From positions 1 to 64,000 of the forward strand of contig CAIWCC010000141.1 in assembly GCA_903911085.1 (NCBI GenBank): a stretch of DNA of 64,000 bases, read 5' to 3'. The stretch comes from an uncultured Bacteroidales bacterium (lineage in GTDB: Bacteria > Bacteroidota > Bacteroidia > Bacteroidales > Paludibacteraceae). Within the stretch, counting starts at the first letter, position 1; every line of letters starts with the position of its first letter. A program made the position numbers and the translations under genes. The notes beneath the pieces were generated by a model. That model searched no databases. It was not told the origin of the DNA and saw only the letters and a list, made by a program, of their open reading frames with translations. Below, piece by piece: positions 7,602-15,324 of the stretch.

Positions 7602-10600
7602 CTATTCCCCCACTCCCACTTCCGTCAACCCATACAATTCATACACCAGCATATCAATTTTCTTGTCGGTGGTGTCAATTTGTTTTTTTATTTCGAGCAC
7701 TTTTGTTTGTTCGGCTGTGAAGTAATCTTCCCATTCTGCTTCCTGAGGCAGAGTGAGTTTCACTTTTTTCTTGCCGAGTTCTGCTACAAACTCTTTATAA
7801 GTGAGCGAATACCAGTTTTGAAGTTTGCCTGGCAACTCTTCCAAATCAAACTTCCGCTGAAGCATGCGCTGGAATTTCCCAACAATGGGTTGCAACTCAT
7901 TGTTGAAGGCAATCCTGTCGCGGGCAAACTGTTCCAGCAAACTTATCTGTTCTGCATTTGCCTGTGGTACTGGGAAATGCTCAAAATATACTTTGCTAAT
8001 TTCACGCGTTCCGCCCTGCAATTCGGGACAGTTGTACCAAATCCAAAGTTTGGATAATGATGAGTTAAACACTGCTGTAAGATATAGCAATGATACGGAG
8101 CTGTCTAATGCTGTTAGAATAAAACATTTCTGATTTCCCAACATTCCGCTTTCGTCGTACATAAACGGAAAAACAGAAGTCATATTTGGATAAATGATTT
8201 TGGGCTTGGCAAATTCCTTATAATACCCTATACTATCCTGAGTTTCAAACCACTTACCACTAGTCTTTTTACGTGCCCCATTAACTCCTGTTTGGTTTAA
8301 GCGATCAAATCCAAACGATAATAAGTGTTCTTTTATAGCAGGATAATCATCAATGTCTAGTTTCAATGCTGGGAAAGTTCCAATTAGATATTCAAAATCT
8401 GTTATTTCATAAGCAGTTATATCTCTACCCCGCACCATTGGTTTAATAATTTCTTCGCTTTTGGGGTCGGAGGCTATTAATTGTTGTTTGGTTGCTTCGT
8501 TGATATAAAATGCATCGTTATAGCCTGTCAGAATTCCTCGATATATTGATACGGCCAAATTTTTCAATTCCGTACCATTAAGTTTCATTTTATTCAGTTT
8601 TACAGCATCTTCGTAGGGTTGAATGCTCCATTCGCTATCCGAAAAATTGTCCGATGGATAATCGTAAGTATTATTCTGTACCTCGCTCAGGAAATCACCA
8701 TTATAGGTTTTCTGATTTAGCGATAGTACTTTTACTTTCTCTGGCTTATTAATTTTTTGTGTTACAAAAATACATACATAAGTTGTGGCTTCCTGAAAAA
8801 ACTGTATATCGCCAAAGTTCAATATTTGTTGCAATCCAGTGCCAGACAGAAACTTACGCAATGGCTTACCATAAGCTACCAACATCCACTTATTGGGCAT
8901 AATAAACGACTGAATACCACCTTTTTTAAGTAGTTTATAACCCCTTTCGGTAAAAAGACAATATAGGTCGGCTCCTTTTTCGTAGGTCTCGAACCCACAG
9001 CTTTTCAGTATTTCGCTCATCTCACCCATAGTTTGCAACTGTACATACGGCGGATTACCTATTACCACATCAAACCCACCTTTGTATTCGGTGCGGAAAG
9101 CGACGAGGGGAGAAACGGTTCGGGGAAAGTCGAGGGGAGAACCGAGAGGAGAACCGACGAGGGGAAAGACAAGGGGGCATGCCCCCTTGTTCGATGCTCC
9201 CTCGGTAGATGTCCCCTCGGTAGATAGTTCGGGCAGCCCATGTTTCACACGGTTGTTTCGGATATAGTTTATCGTATTCTGCAGTTGCTCGTCGCTGGTT
9301 ATTTCTTTACAACCGAACTTCTGCGTCCATAGTGCCGTCTGTGTTTCTCCTCTTTCTCCTCTACCGGTAGAGGACGAGGGGGAAACCGACGAGGAGGTAT
9401 CTGACAAGGGGGCATGCCCCCTTGTTGTCCGTCCCATTGCCACATTTACCGCACGCGCCGACATCGACTTTATTTTTCCTACAATGGAAGATAATTCTTT
9501 TTCGTCACAAACCAACGCAATATGTAAATGGTCACCACAGACATTGTAGGCAAGCACATTAAGTTTGTCATTCTCTACAATTTCGGCAATGGTTTTGGTA
9601 ACAATCACCTCTTCCTTTCCCGATAACCAAACCGGTTCACCAAGTTTTACATAGTTATCGAACATTCGTTGCGAGTATCTCGAATTATGTGTGGCAGTGG
9701 TAACATGCCAAGCTTTTTTCTCTTTTCGGCGAAATACCTGCGGAAACTCAACCTGCCAATTAAACGCCTTTTCACCCGCAACTGCTGGGTTATCAATTAG
9801 CGAGTTACCACACTTAATATTATTGTTGAGGTCGTTCAGTTTGCGGTTGGGTTGTGCAGTACGCAGCCACAACGAGAGTTTAGCTATTTCTACACTTTCC
9901 TCGTTAATATCCACCCCGAAAAGATTGTTTTCCAGAATACTTTTCTCTACATCGCTCAATACCAAAGCGTCACCAAAAAGTTTTGCTTGCAATTCGTCGA
10001 TAAATCGATGTTCACGAATCAAAAAATCCAATGCCTCTACCAAAAATGCACCCGACCCACATGCCGGATCGCATATTGTAATATGCAATAGCCACTCACG
10101 GTAAGCAGTTAATTTTTCGAGCAATGGTTTTCTACTTTCGTTGAGTGCTTTTATTTCTACCTTCGACAACTTACCTTCTTTGACATTTAGAGTATAATCT
10201 TCCTCATTTATCCCCAGTTCGGTTCGCTTTTCGGAGCAAAGTTTTCCTACAGTATTGTCCACTATATACTTAGTAGTGAATTTTGGAGTATAAAACACAC
10301 CATCCTTTTTGCGTTTGGTGGTATTTTTATCCACCTTTTCGCCACTAAGCTGTGCATTTATTTCGTCGAGTTCATTCAGCGAATTTTCGAATATATGACC
10401 CAGTATATTTACATCCACTTCGCTGGCAAAATCATATTCCGATAATTTCAGTGTATGACGGTACAACAATTCATCGTCAATTATTACAGCATCTAATACA
10501 TCATCAAGCTTAAACAATCCTCCATTGTAAGCAAACACATCGTGATATTTTCCTTTATGGCCAGAATTCAAGTATACAAAATACATTTTAAACCGATTGT

Positions 10601-11444
10601 AAAGCGGAGCATAAGCATCCATATCTTTCAATTCATTCCATTGGTTCAGAATGGCACGCACCGAATTGGGTGGCAACAAATGACGGTCTTCAGCAAAAAA
10701 CAGGAACAAAAAACGGTCGAGGAGTTTTTGCGATTTTTTAAATAGCAATAGCGCGTCCAAATTTGGGTTGAGTGCTACTAGATTCTGGTGCAATTCGCGT
10801 TTGAATAACGAATAATCCTTGTATAGCTTTTTGGTAATGGTATCTTCTTCGCTCAACGAAGCATTTTTTATCTTTTTGGGTAGGTCGGCAGCAATACTTT
10901 CGTAAGACAAGCATATCCAGAGTAATTCAAACTCTTTTTCGGTAAGTGTAAACAGATTAAATTCTATATATTCGATGGCATTGTCGATATAGAATCGAAG
11001 TTTTTCGAAATTGGAAATAATAACATAAGTACACTCGGGCTGGTTGTTTTTATAGCCAAATGCTTGTGCCTCTATTTTATCTAAATCTGTGGTGCTGGTC
11101 CCTTTTAGTTCTATAACAGCTTTTATCTTTTGCAAGGGGGCATGCCCCCTTGTCGAGAAAGAAGATATAACTATAGCGCCATCGGCTTTTTTACTATCCT
11201 TTACGTTTTTATATTCAGTAGTAAGGTTAAAATCTTGGTTGGGGTTTAGCGTATAGCCTAGAACTTCTACAAACAAATCGCGAAAAAAACCTTCTTGATA
11301 TTGCTCTTCCTTACTGGCACGGATATTTTGTTGAACTAGCGGATTATGAAAATGTGCTTTGAATTGGCTGTAAGCTAATTGAATTTTTTGTGCATCAATT
11401 ACCTGCAAATATTTATTGAGTACAGTACTTTGATAAAATCCCAT
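7602..11444 (-). CDS. Eco57I-type restriction-methylase with an embedded Y1 transposase domain
   Basis: This 1280-residue single-chain restriction-modification enzyme starts with a PD-(D/E)XK nuclease region (ADGAIVI then VIELKG, near 87-115). A helical linker follows, then GVFYTPKFTTKYIV near 395. Methylase motif I, DPACGSGAFL, is at about 459 and motif IV, NPPY, at about 796. The TaqI-like target-recognition part runs from about 900 to 1150. In relatives motifs I and IV are much closer. Here about 210 extra residues (573-787) separate EFPQVF from GGFDVVIGNPPY and contain a complete HUH/Y1 domain. The frame is open throughout. Three copies of one palindrome lie in the gene. Whether restriction, transposition or both survive is unknown. 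Confidence 0.85.
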   Translation of the reverse strand: MGFYQSTVLNKYLQVIDAQKIQLAYSQFKAHFHNPLVQQNIRASKEEQYQEGFFRDLFVEVLGYTLNPNQDFNLTTEYKNVKDSKKADGAIVISSFSTRGHAPLQKIKAVIELKGTSTTDLDKIEAQAFGYKNNQPECTYVIISNFEKLRFYIDNAIEYIEFNLFTLTEKEFELLWICLSYESIAADLPKKIKNASLSEEDTITKKLYKDYSLFKRELHQNLVALNPNLDALLLFKKSQKLLDRFLFLFFAEDRHLLPPNSVRAILNQWNELKDMDAYAPLYNRFKMYFVYLNSGHKGKYHDVFAYNGGLFKLDDVLDAVIIDDELLYRHTLKLSEYDFASEVDVNILGHIFENSLNELDEINAQLSGEKVDKNTTKRKKDGVFYTPKFTTKYIVDNTVGKLCSEKRTELGINEEDYTLNVKEGKLSKVEIKALNESRKPLLEKLTAYREWLLHITICDPACGSGAFLVEALDFLIREHRFIDELQAKLFGDALVLSDVEKSILENNLFGVDINEESVEIAKLSLWLRTAQPNRKLNDLNNNIKCGNSLIDNPAVAGEKAFNWQVEFPQVFRRKEKKAWHVTTATHNSRYSQRMFDNYVKLGEPVWLSGKEEVIVTKTIAEIVENDKLNVLAYNVCGDHLHIALVCDEKELSSIVGKIKSMSARAVNVAMGRTTRGHAPLSDTSSSVSPSSSTGRGERGETQTALWTQKFGCKEITSDEQLQNTINYIRNNRVKHGLPELSTEGTSTEGASNKGACPLVFPLVGSPLGSPLDFPRTVSPLVAFRTEYKGGFDVVIGNPPYVQLQTMGEMSEILKSCGFETYEKGADLYCLFTERGYKLLKKGGIQSFIMPNKWMLVAYGKPLRKFLSGTGLQQILNFGDIQFFQEATTYVCIFVTQKINKPEKVKVLSLNQKTYNGDFLSEVQNNTYDYPSDNFSDSEWSIQPYEDAVKLNKMKLNGTELKNLAVSIYRGILTGYNDAFYINEATKQQLIASDPKSEEIIKPMVRGRDITAYEITDFEYLIGTFPALKLDIDDYPAIKEHLLSFGFDRLNQTGVNGARKKTSGKWFETQDSIGYYKEFAKPKIIYPNMTSVFPFMYDESGMLGNQKCFILTALDSSVSLLYLTAVFNSSLSKLWIWYNCPELQGGTREISKVYFEHFPVPQANAEQISLLEQFARDRIAFNNELQPIVGKFQRMLQRKFDLEELPGKLQNWYSLTYKEFVAELGKKKVKLTLPQEAEWEDYFTAEQTKVLEIKKQIDTTDKKIDMLVYELYGLTEVGVGE
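9169..9190. repeat. REP-like perfect palindrome, copy 1
   Basis: CAAGGGGGCATGCCCCCTTG with one more matching base pair on each side gives 22 bp in all. It is read in frame on the minus strand as NKGACPL, just after the transposase Tyr region. The neighbouring 9085-9165 holds imperfect short repeats of the type cgaggggagaac. Confidence 0.9.
9231..9716 (-). mobile_element. Embedded REP-associated tyrosine transposase (Y1/HUH) domain
   Basis: These are residues about 577-738 of the host protein. The domain opens with WHVTTATHNSRY. It has the HUH metal-binding pair in GDHLHIALV near 635-643. A vWq-type LWTQKFGCKEI follows, then the catalytic Tyr in NTINYIRNNRVKHGL near 727, equivalent to YIxxNPVKAGL of RAYTs. 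Such enzymes nick single-stranded DNA at REP hairpins. The domain has no start or stop of its own. Confidence 0.85.
9404..9425. repeat. REP-like perfect palindrome, copy 2
   Basis: The same 20-base core as copy 1, again with one extra matching pair on each side. It is read as TRGHAPL on the minus strand, inside a low-complexity Ser/Gly loop of the transposase domain. Copies 1 and 2 are centred 235 bp apart and bracket the catalytic Tyr segment. Confidence 0.9.
11133..11152. repeat. REP-like perfect palindrome, copy 3
   Basis: The same 20-base palindrome, read as TRGHAPL in the nuclease domain of the same gene, between the ADGAIVI and VIELKG strands. No further base pairs match outside the 20 bases. 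Confidence 0.9.
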
Positions 11445-11683
11445 GTATCATTTTTTTCAGATAGGTTAATATTAATTTCGCGCTACAAAACTACACAAAA
11501 CATTCGACAATTGGTTATAATTGTTAATCTAATTTTAGTCGAAATTAAAAATTTATTTTTCAATACTTATTGATGGAACAATCAGTCAATTGCGAATATA
11601 AATTTAGCATCTAGTATTATCGTAAAATTGAGTTTCTGTAAAAAAATCATGCTGTATATCTTATCTTTATCACATTGCTAAAT

Positions 11684-12028
11684 AGTGTCTGCTGAAAAAC
11701 TATAATTCTATTGATATTCAATAAAATAGTTATATGTTTTTTGATTAATGTGCATAGTATTTGAAAATAATCGTTCATTTTACTTGTACGTGCATTTCCT
11801 ATTACAATCTAAAAATCCCGAAGGGATTTAATGTGAATAGCCACCAGTGAAACTGGAGGTAAATTACAACGAATAAATTCAGAACCCTGAATGGGTTCAA
11901 TTACTGCATCATATATGTTGAACCCTTTCCGGGTTCTGTTATTTTTGTAAATCATCAACCCCGAATTTCATTCGGGGCTATTCAAATTTAACCACTTTGT
12001 GGTTATTCATAGTTTTTCAGCAGACTCT
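11684..12028. mobile_element. MITE-like hairpin element A (345 bp)
   Basis: The left end agtgtctgctgaaaaactat and the right end atagtttttcagcagactct are inverted repeats matching at 19 of 20 positions. Four bases (aaat) flank both ends, and a longer 13-base direct repeat, ctaaatagtgtct, is found at 11678 and 12027. Inside are at least five short hairpins, among them 11882-11898, 11920-11936 and ccccgaat-ttc-attcgggg at 11959-11977. There is no open frame. It is inverted relative to elements B and C: its reverse complement matches the first 70 bases of C closely. Confidence 0.8.
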
Positions 12029-12226
12029 AAATAGTGTCTATCGATATATTTGAATGTTTAATACTGCATTAGGATTGTTACATAATACATTTATCTCTAA
12101 TTTTGATATAATACTTATACAACATTTATACTATATTTATTTATAACTTATCTGAAACATATCTATAGAGAAAAGACTTATATAAATAATTAATATGATA
12201 TGTAATTAGATTACAGAAAAATTTGC

Positions 12227-12234
12227 TATTTTTG
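12227..12234 (+). promoter_or_regulatory. Bacteroidota-type -7 element TATTTTTG
   Basis: This fits TAnnTTTG and lies in the plus orientation between elements A and B. It could be the promoter of the gene at 12757, with element B inserted in the leader. No clear -33 element was checked beyond AT-richness. The gap 11445-12756 otherwise contains only elements A and B and AT-rich DNA. Confidence 0.35.
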
Positions 12235-12354
12235 TATCCTATTTTTATTATACACATAGCATAACACTTTGCAAATGCGTTTTTGTGCATCCCTATAGCA
12301 AATAACGATTTAGTAATATTGAAATAATGGTTATAGCAATAGTAGAGTTATATT

Positions 12355-12695
12355 AGGATCAGCTGAAAAACTCCAGGGGAGTTACCTGTGCATAACCCCC
12401 AAATTTATTTGGGGGATGTTAGAGTAATACGAACTTAACTCCAGAGGAGTTAACCTTTGATTATCTGACATTTGCGTATATTGGAGAACTCCTCTGGAGT
12501 TCAATTTAGTTTTTTTATTTTACCCCCAAATAAATTTTGGGGTTATGCATAGGCTATCCCTACGGGATTTTAAAACTTTAACCGAAAGATTAGTGCATGA
12601 TATTTGAATATAAACGTTCAAATACCTTGCACAAATCAATTTAATTATTCTAATCATTTGTTAATCAGCAATATTACTGTTTTTCAGCAGACCCT
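12355..12695. mobile_element. MITE-like hairpin element B (341 bp)
   Basis: The left end is aggatcagctgaaaaac and the right end gtttttcagcagaccct, with atatt flanking both sides as a likely target duplication. Internal hairpins include aactccaggggagtt, cccccaaatttatttggggg, aactccagaggagtt (12437-12451) and aactcctctggagtt. A subterminal near-palindrome around 12595-12645 (tgcatgatatttgaa... ttgcac) is shared with A in opposite orientation. Confidence 0.8.
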
Positions 12696-12756
12696 ATATT
12701 AAACCCATTGAGCAAAAAAACAGGAAACGTTATCTAATTAAATATCAAACATATAA

Positions 12757-13566
12757 ATGGCAATAGTAAAAGGACCAATAGTATTTACGGGCAGTTTTGG
12801 CAATGCAAGTTTTTACACGCGACGCGGAAGCGATAAAGTGATAGTGCGCACTAAAGGCGGCGCATCGAAAGAAAAGATTAAATCGTCGCCAAAATTTGCA
12901 GGATTACGATTGCAGCAAAAGGAATGGAAAGGATGTACGGGTTTTGCATCTATATTGCGCTATGCTTTTGGTGGTTTGCACCGATTGGCGGATTATAACT
13001 TAACACCAGTTTTGAATGGATTTGCTAAAAACCTGCAAAAAACGGATATTGTAAATGAAATTGGAAAAAGGGATATTTGCCTTTCGGGATTGCAATACAC
13101 GCTCGAAAATTTTAATTTCAACAGACAATATCCATTTAATACTGTGTTGCGGGTATCTGTGCATGGAAATATAGACAGAGAAACAGGCATGGCTTCGGTA
13201 CAAGTGCCACGCATCAATACCGAAATGGATGTGCAAAATGTGCAACGCCTCCCCTACTTCCGACTAATAGTAGCTTTGGGTGTGGTGTCGGATGTAAAAT
13301 GGGATGAAGTAGGAAGTGAATTCAAAGCCGTAGTGCCTGAGGTACATGGCATAAGCATAGTAAATACTGGCAATTGGCTCCCAGCAGAAAACGTACTTAT
13401 TCCTCAAACAATAACAGTTCAATTAGATGAATCTTCACTACAACAAATCACCAGCGACTGTACATTGGTGTTGAGTATGGCTATCGAATTCGGGAAAGTC
13501 GGTTTTACAGGTGCTCCACAAGAAGTTAAGTATGCAGGATGTGGAAGGGTAGTAAAAGTGGCGTGA
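12757..13566 (+). CDS. Conserved Bacteroidota protein of unknown function
   Basis: This 269-residue protein begins MAIVKGPIVFTGSFGNASFY, then TRRGSDKVIVRTKGGASKEK. I know this N-terminal pattern from a multi-copy family in Bacteroidota genomes, but no function is assigned to it. It has no signal peptide, membrane segment or known catalytic motif. The second half is rich in beta strands (FRLIVALGVVSDV, LVLSMAIEFGKVGFTG), which may suggest a structural or phage-tail-like fold, but this is inference. The N-terminus loosely recalls DUF6266 proteins. It follows element B by 61 bases and is convergent with the SDR gene. Confidence 0.75.
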   Translation: MAIVKGPIVFTGSFGNASFYTRRGSDKVIVRTKGGASKEKIKSSPKFAGLRLQQKEWKGCTGFASILRYAFGGLHRLADYNLTPVLNGFAKNLQKTDIVNEIGKRDICLSGLQYTLENFNFNRQYPFNTVLRVSVHGNIDRETGMASVQVPRINTEMDVQNVQRLPYFRLIVALGVVSDVKWDEVGSEFKAVVPEVHGISIVNTGNWLPAENVLIPQTITVQLDESSLQQITSDCTLVLSMAIEFGKVGFTGAPQEVKYAGCGRVVKVA

Positions 13567-13651
13567 ATTGGGAATAAAAATTTTAATCCTCAATAAATAA
13601 TAAGTCAAAAAACAAAAGTAGTAGGTATTATATTATGTACCATTTTTTTAG

Positions 13652-13677
13652 CAACAAGGGGTTGCAACCCCTTGTTG
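13652..13677. terminator. Perfect 26-bp palindrome between convergent genes
   Basis: The core CAAGGGGTTGCAACCCCTTG, extended by three matching pairs on each side, lies between the end of the 12757 gene and the end of the SDR gene. It is a likely bidirectional terminator. It has the same 20-base length and the same outer seven bases as the palindrome in the restriction gene, with a different centre. Confidence 0.65.
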
Positions 13678-13721
13678 ATTCGTTTTCTATTGCTAAGTAT
13701 AGATTTATGAACTCTAATCAC

Positions 13722-14588
13722 TTATTTTTTTGATAATGCAACCACCATTTCCCAAATAGTTTTTCTATTTTCGATATTTAAAACAGCAGTAGGCCAAGGT
13801 GTTTGCTTCACTTTTTTATCAAAATACAATTGAGTTTTATCTTCCACGTTTGGCGATGAAGCCAAAAATACTGATGATCTTGACGCTTTTTCAGCCGATT
13901 TTCCGTTATCAGGGCGGACAAAGTATTTGAATATTGGAAATAACAAACGAAATGGAAAAGGTAACATTTCTGCTGTAACACCTTGAGTCATATTAGTGCT
14001 TGCTTGCCCTGGATAACAAACATTTAAGGTAATTTTCTGTCCTTTAAATCGCTCAGCATATTCATACATCATTGCCATCATAACTAGCTTTGATTGTGAA
14101 TAATAATTTAAACCATTAAAGTATTTTTGGGCTTGAAGATTGTCCATTTCGATTTCTTTTGGCAAATCCCCACCCATTAAAGTAATAATTCTAGGCGAAG
14201 TACTTTTTTGCAATAAAGGCAATAGCAACGTTATTAACTTAAAGGGAGCAAGTACATTGGTTGCAAAGTTCATTTCTACACCTTCTGGGTTCAACTTTCG
14301 TTCGGAAGCTGCCAATCCCGCATTATTTATGAGTACATCAAGATGATCGAATTTGGTTTCGAACTGCTTTACAAGCTCAGTAATTCCAGCTGAAAACGAT
14401 ATATCAGCCAGAAGCAGTTCCACTTTAGGGTTACCTGTTTGTTGTTTTATTTCTGTTAATGCTGCTTCGCCGCTTTGTTTGTTTCGACCTGTAATAATAA
14501 CTGTAGCGCCCATTTTGGCTAACGAGATAGCAGTTTGTTTACCAATTCCACTAGTAGCACCAGTGATAAGCACAATTTTATTTTTCAT
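13722..14588 (-). CDS. Short-chain dehydrogenase/reductase (SDR)
   Basis: This 288-residue NAD(P)-dependent oxidoreductase has a Rossmann fold. The cofactor loop is TGATSGIG (residues 8-15), with TGRNK after strand 2, which favours NADP(H). LINNAG is near 87-92 and the catalytic YxxxK is Y163-SQS-K167. The length and the C-terminal region resemble retinol dehydrogenase/protochlorophyllide reductase-like SDRs, whose substrates vary widely, so none is named here. Its ATG lies inside the end of the TMEM175-like gene (11-base overlap), so translation is coupled and the two are one transcript. Confidence 0.9.
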   Translation of the reverse strand: MKNKIVLITGATSGIGKQTAISLAKMGATVIITGRNKQSGEAALTEIKQQTGNPKVELLLADISFSAGITELVKQFETKFDHLDVLINNAGLAASERKLNPEGVEMNFATNVLAPFKLITLLLPLLQKSTSPRIITLMGGDLPKEIEMDNLQAQKYFNGLNYYSQSKLVMMAMMYEYAERFKGQKITLNVCYPGQASTNMTQGVTAEMLPFPFRLLFPIFKYFVRPDNGKSAEKASRSSVFLASSPNVEDKTQLYFDKKVKQTPWPTAVLNIENRKTIWEMVVALSKK

Positions 14589-15162
14589 TTTTCAATGCTT
14601 TTTCTATATTTTTATCGGGAATAAGCCACATGATAGAGGTAAGAATAAAAATTCCAAAGGAAATAGTTTCATCTACAAATGCCAAAGGTATGGAGGCTGT
14701 GTATGAAATCAATGAAATCATTCCTTTTTGGGTAGACATTTTAAAGGCAATACGCAAAGCATCAATGTCGTGTGAATTCTTTTGAACAACTTGCTGTAAA
14801 ATATAATACGCTGCACCACTTAGCAACAACACTACACCGTAAAGTGCAACTGTATTTGATTCAAAATGGTTTTCGCCCATCCAACCAGTTGCAAATGGAA
14901 TTAGGGATAACCAAAACAGTAAATTTAAGTTGGCCAACATCATTCCCGAAGTCACATTTTTTACTGAATGAAGCAAATGATGATGATTGCCCCAATAAAT
15001 GCCAACGTACGAAAAACTCAACCCATAACTGATAAAAGTAGGCAATAATACTAATAAATTTTTCCATTCACTACCGTGAGGCACCTTGAATTCTAAGACC
15101 ATAATTGTGATGATTATCGCCAATACACCATCACTAAATGCTTCTAATCTATTTTTATTCAT
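14578..15162 (-). CDS. TMEM175-family (DUF1211) potassium channel-like protein
   Basis: This 194-residue integral membrane protein has about six hydrophobic segments. The family signature RLEAFSDGVLAIIIT is at residues 5-19; the FSDG stretch lies in the first pore-lining helix of TMEM175. Other segments are LLPTFISYGLSFSYVGIYW, LLFWLSLIPFATGW, VALYGVVLLLSGAAYYI and SFGIFILTSIMWLIP. Bacterial members form a tetrameric K+-selective leak channel. It is the first gene of a two-gene unit with the SDR. Confidence 0.88.
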   Translation of the reverse strand: MNKNRLEAFSDGVLAIIITIMVLEFKVPHGSEWKNLLVLLPTFISYGLSFSYVGIYWGNHHHLLHSVKNVTSGMMLANLNLLFWLSLIPFATGWMGENHFESNTVALYGVVLLLSGAAYYILQQVVQKNSHDIDALRIAFKMSTQKGMISLISYTASIPLAFVDETISFGIFILTSIMWLIPDKNIEKALKNEK

Positions 15163-15260
15163 ATATTTTTTAGTTTATAGTTACAAGTTGCGTGCGCCAT
15201 GTACTTGTATAACAGTAAAAAAGAAATCTTGTTTTTAGAACTCTTCAAGTATTTGAAAAA

Positions 15261-15302
15261 AAATGGAGTTGCTCAAGAATCAAATCTTGTACAACTCCAT
15301 TT
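15261..15302 (-). terminator. Terminator of the ETF operon
   Basis: A perfect 11-base stem, aaatggagttg with caactccattt, has a 20-base loop and a run of T on the minus strand (15254-15260). It lies just past the etfBA stop. Confidence 0.8.
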
Positions 15303-15324
15303 AGAATTTTAGAAAATAAACAAT

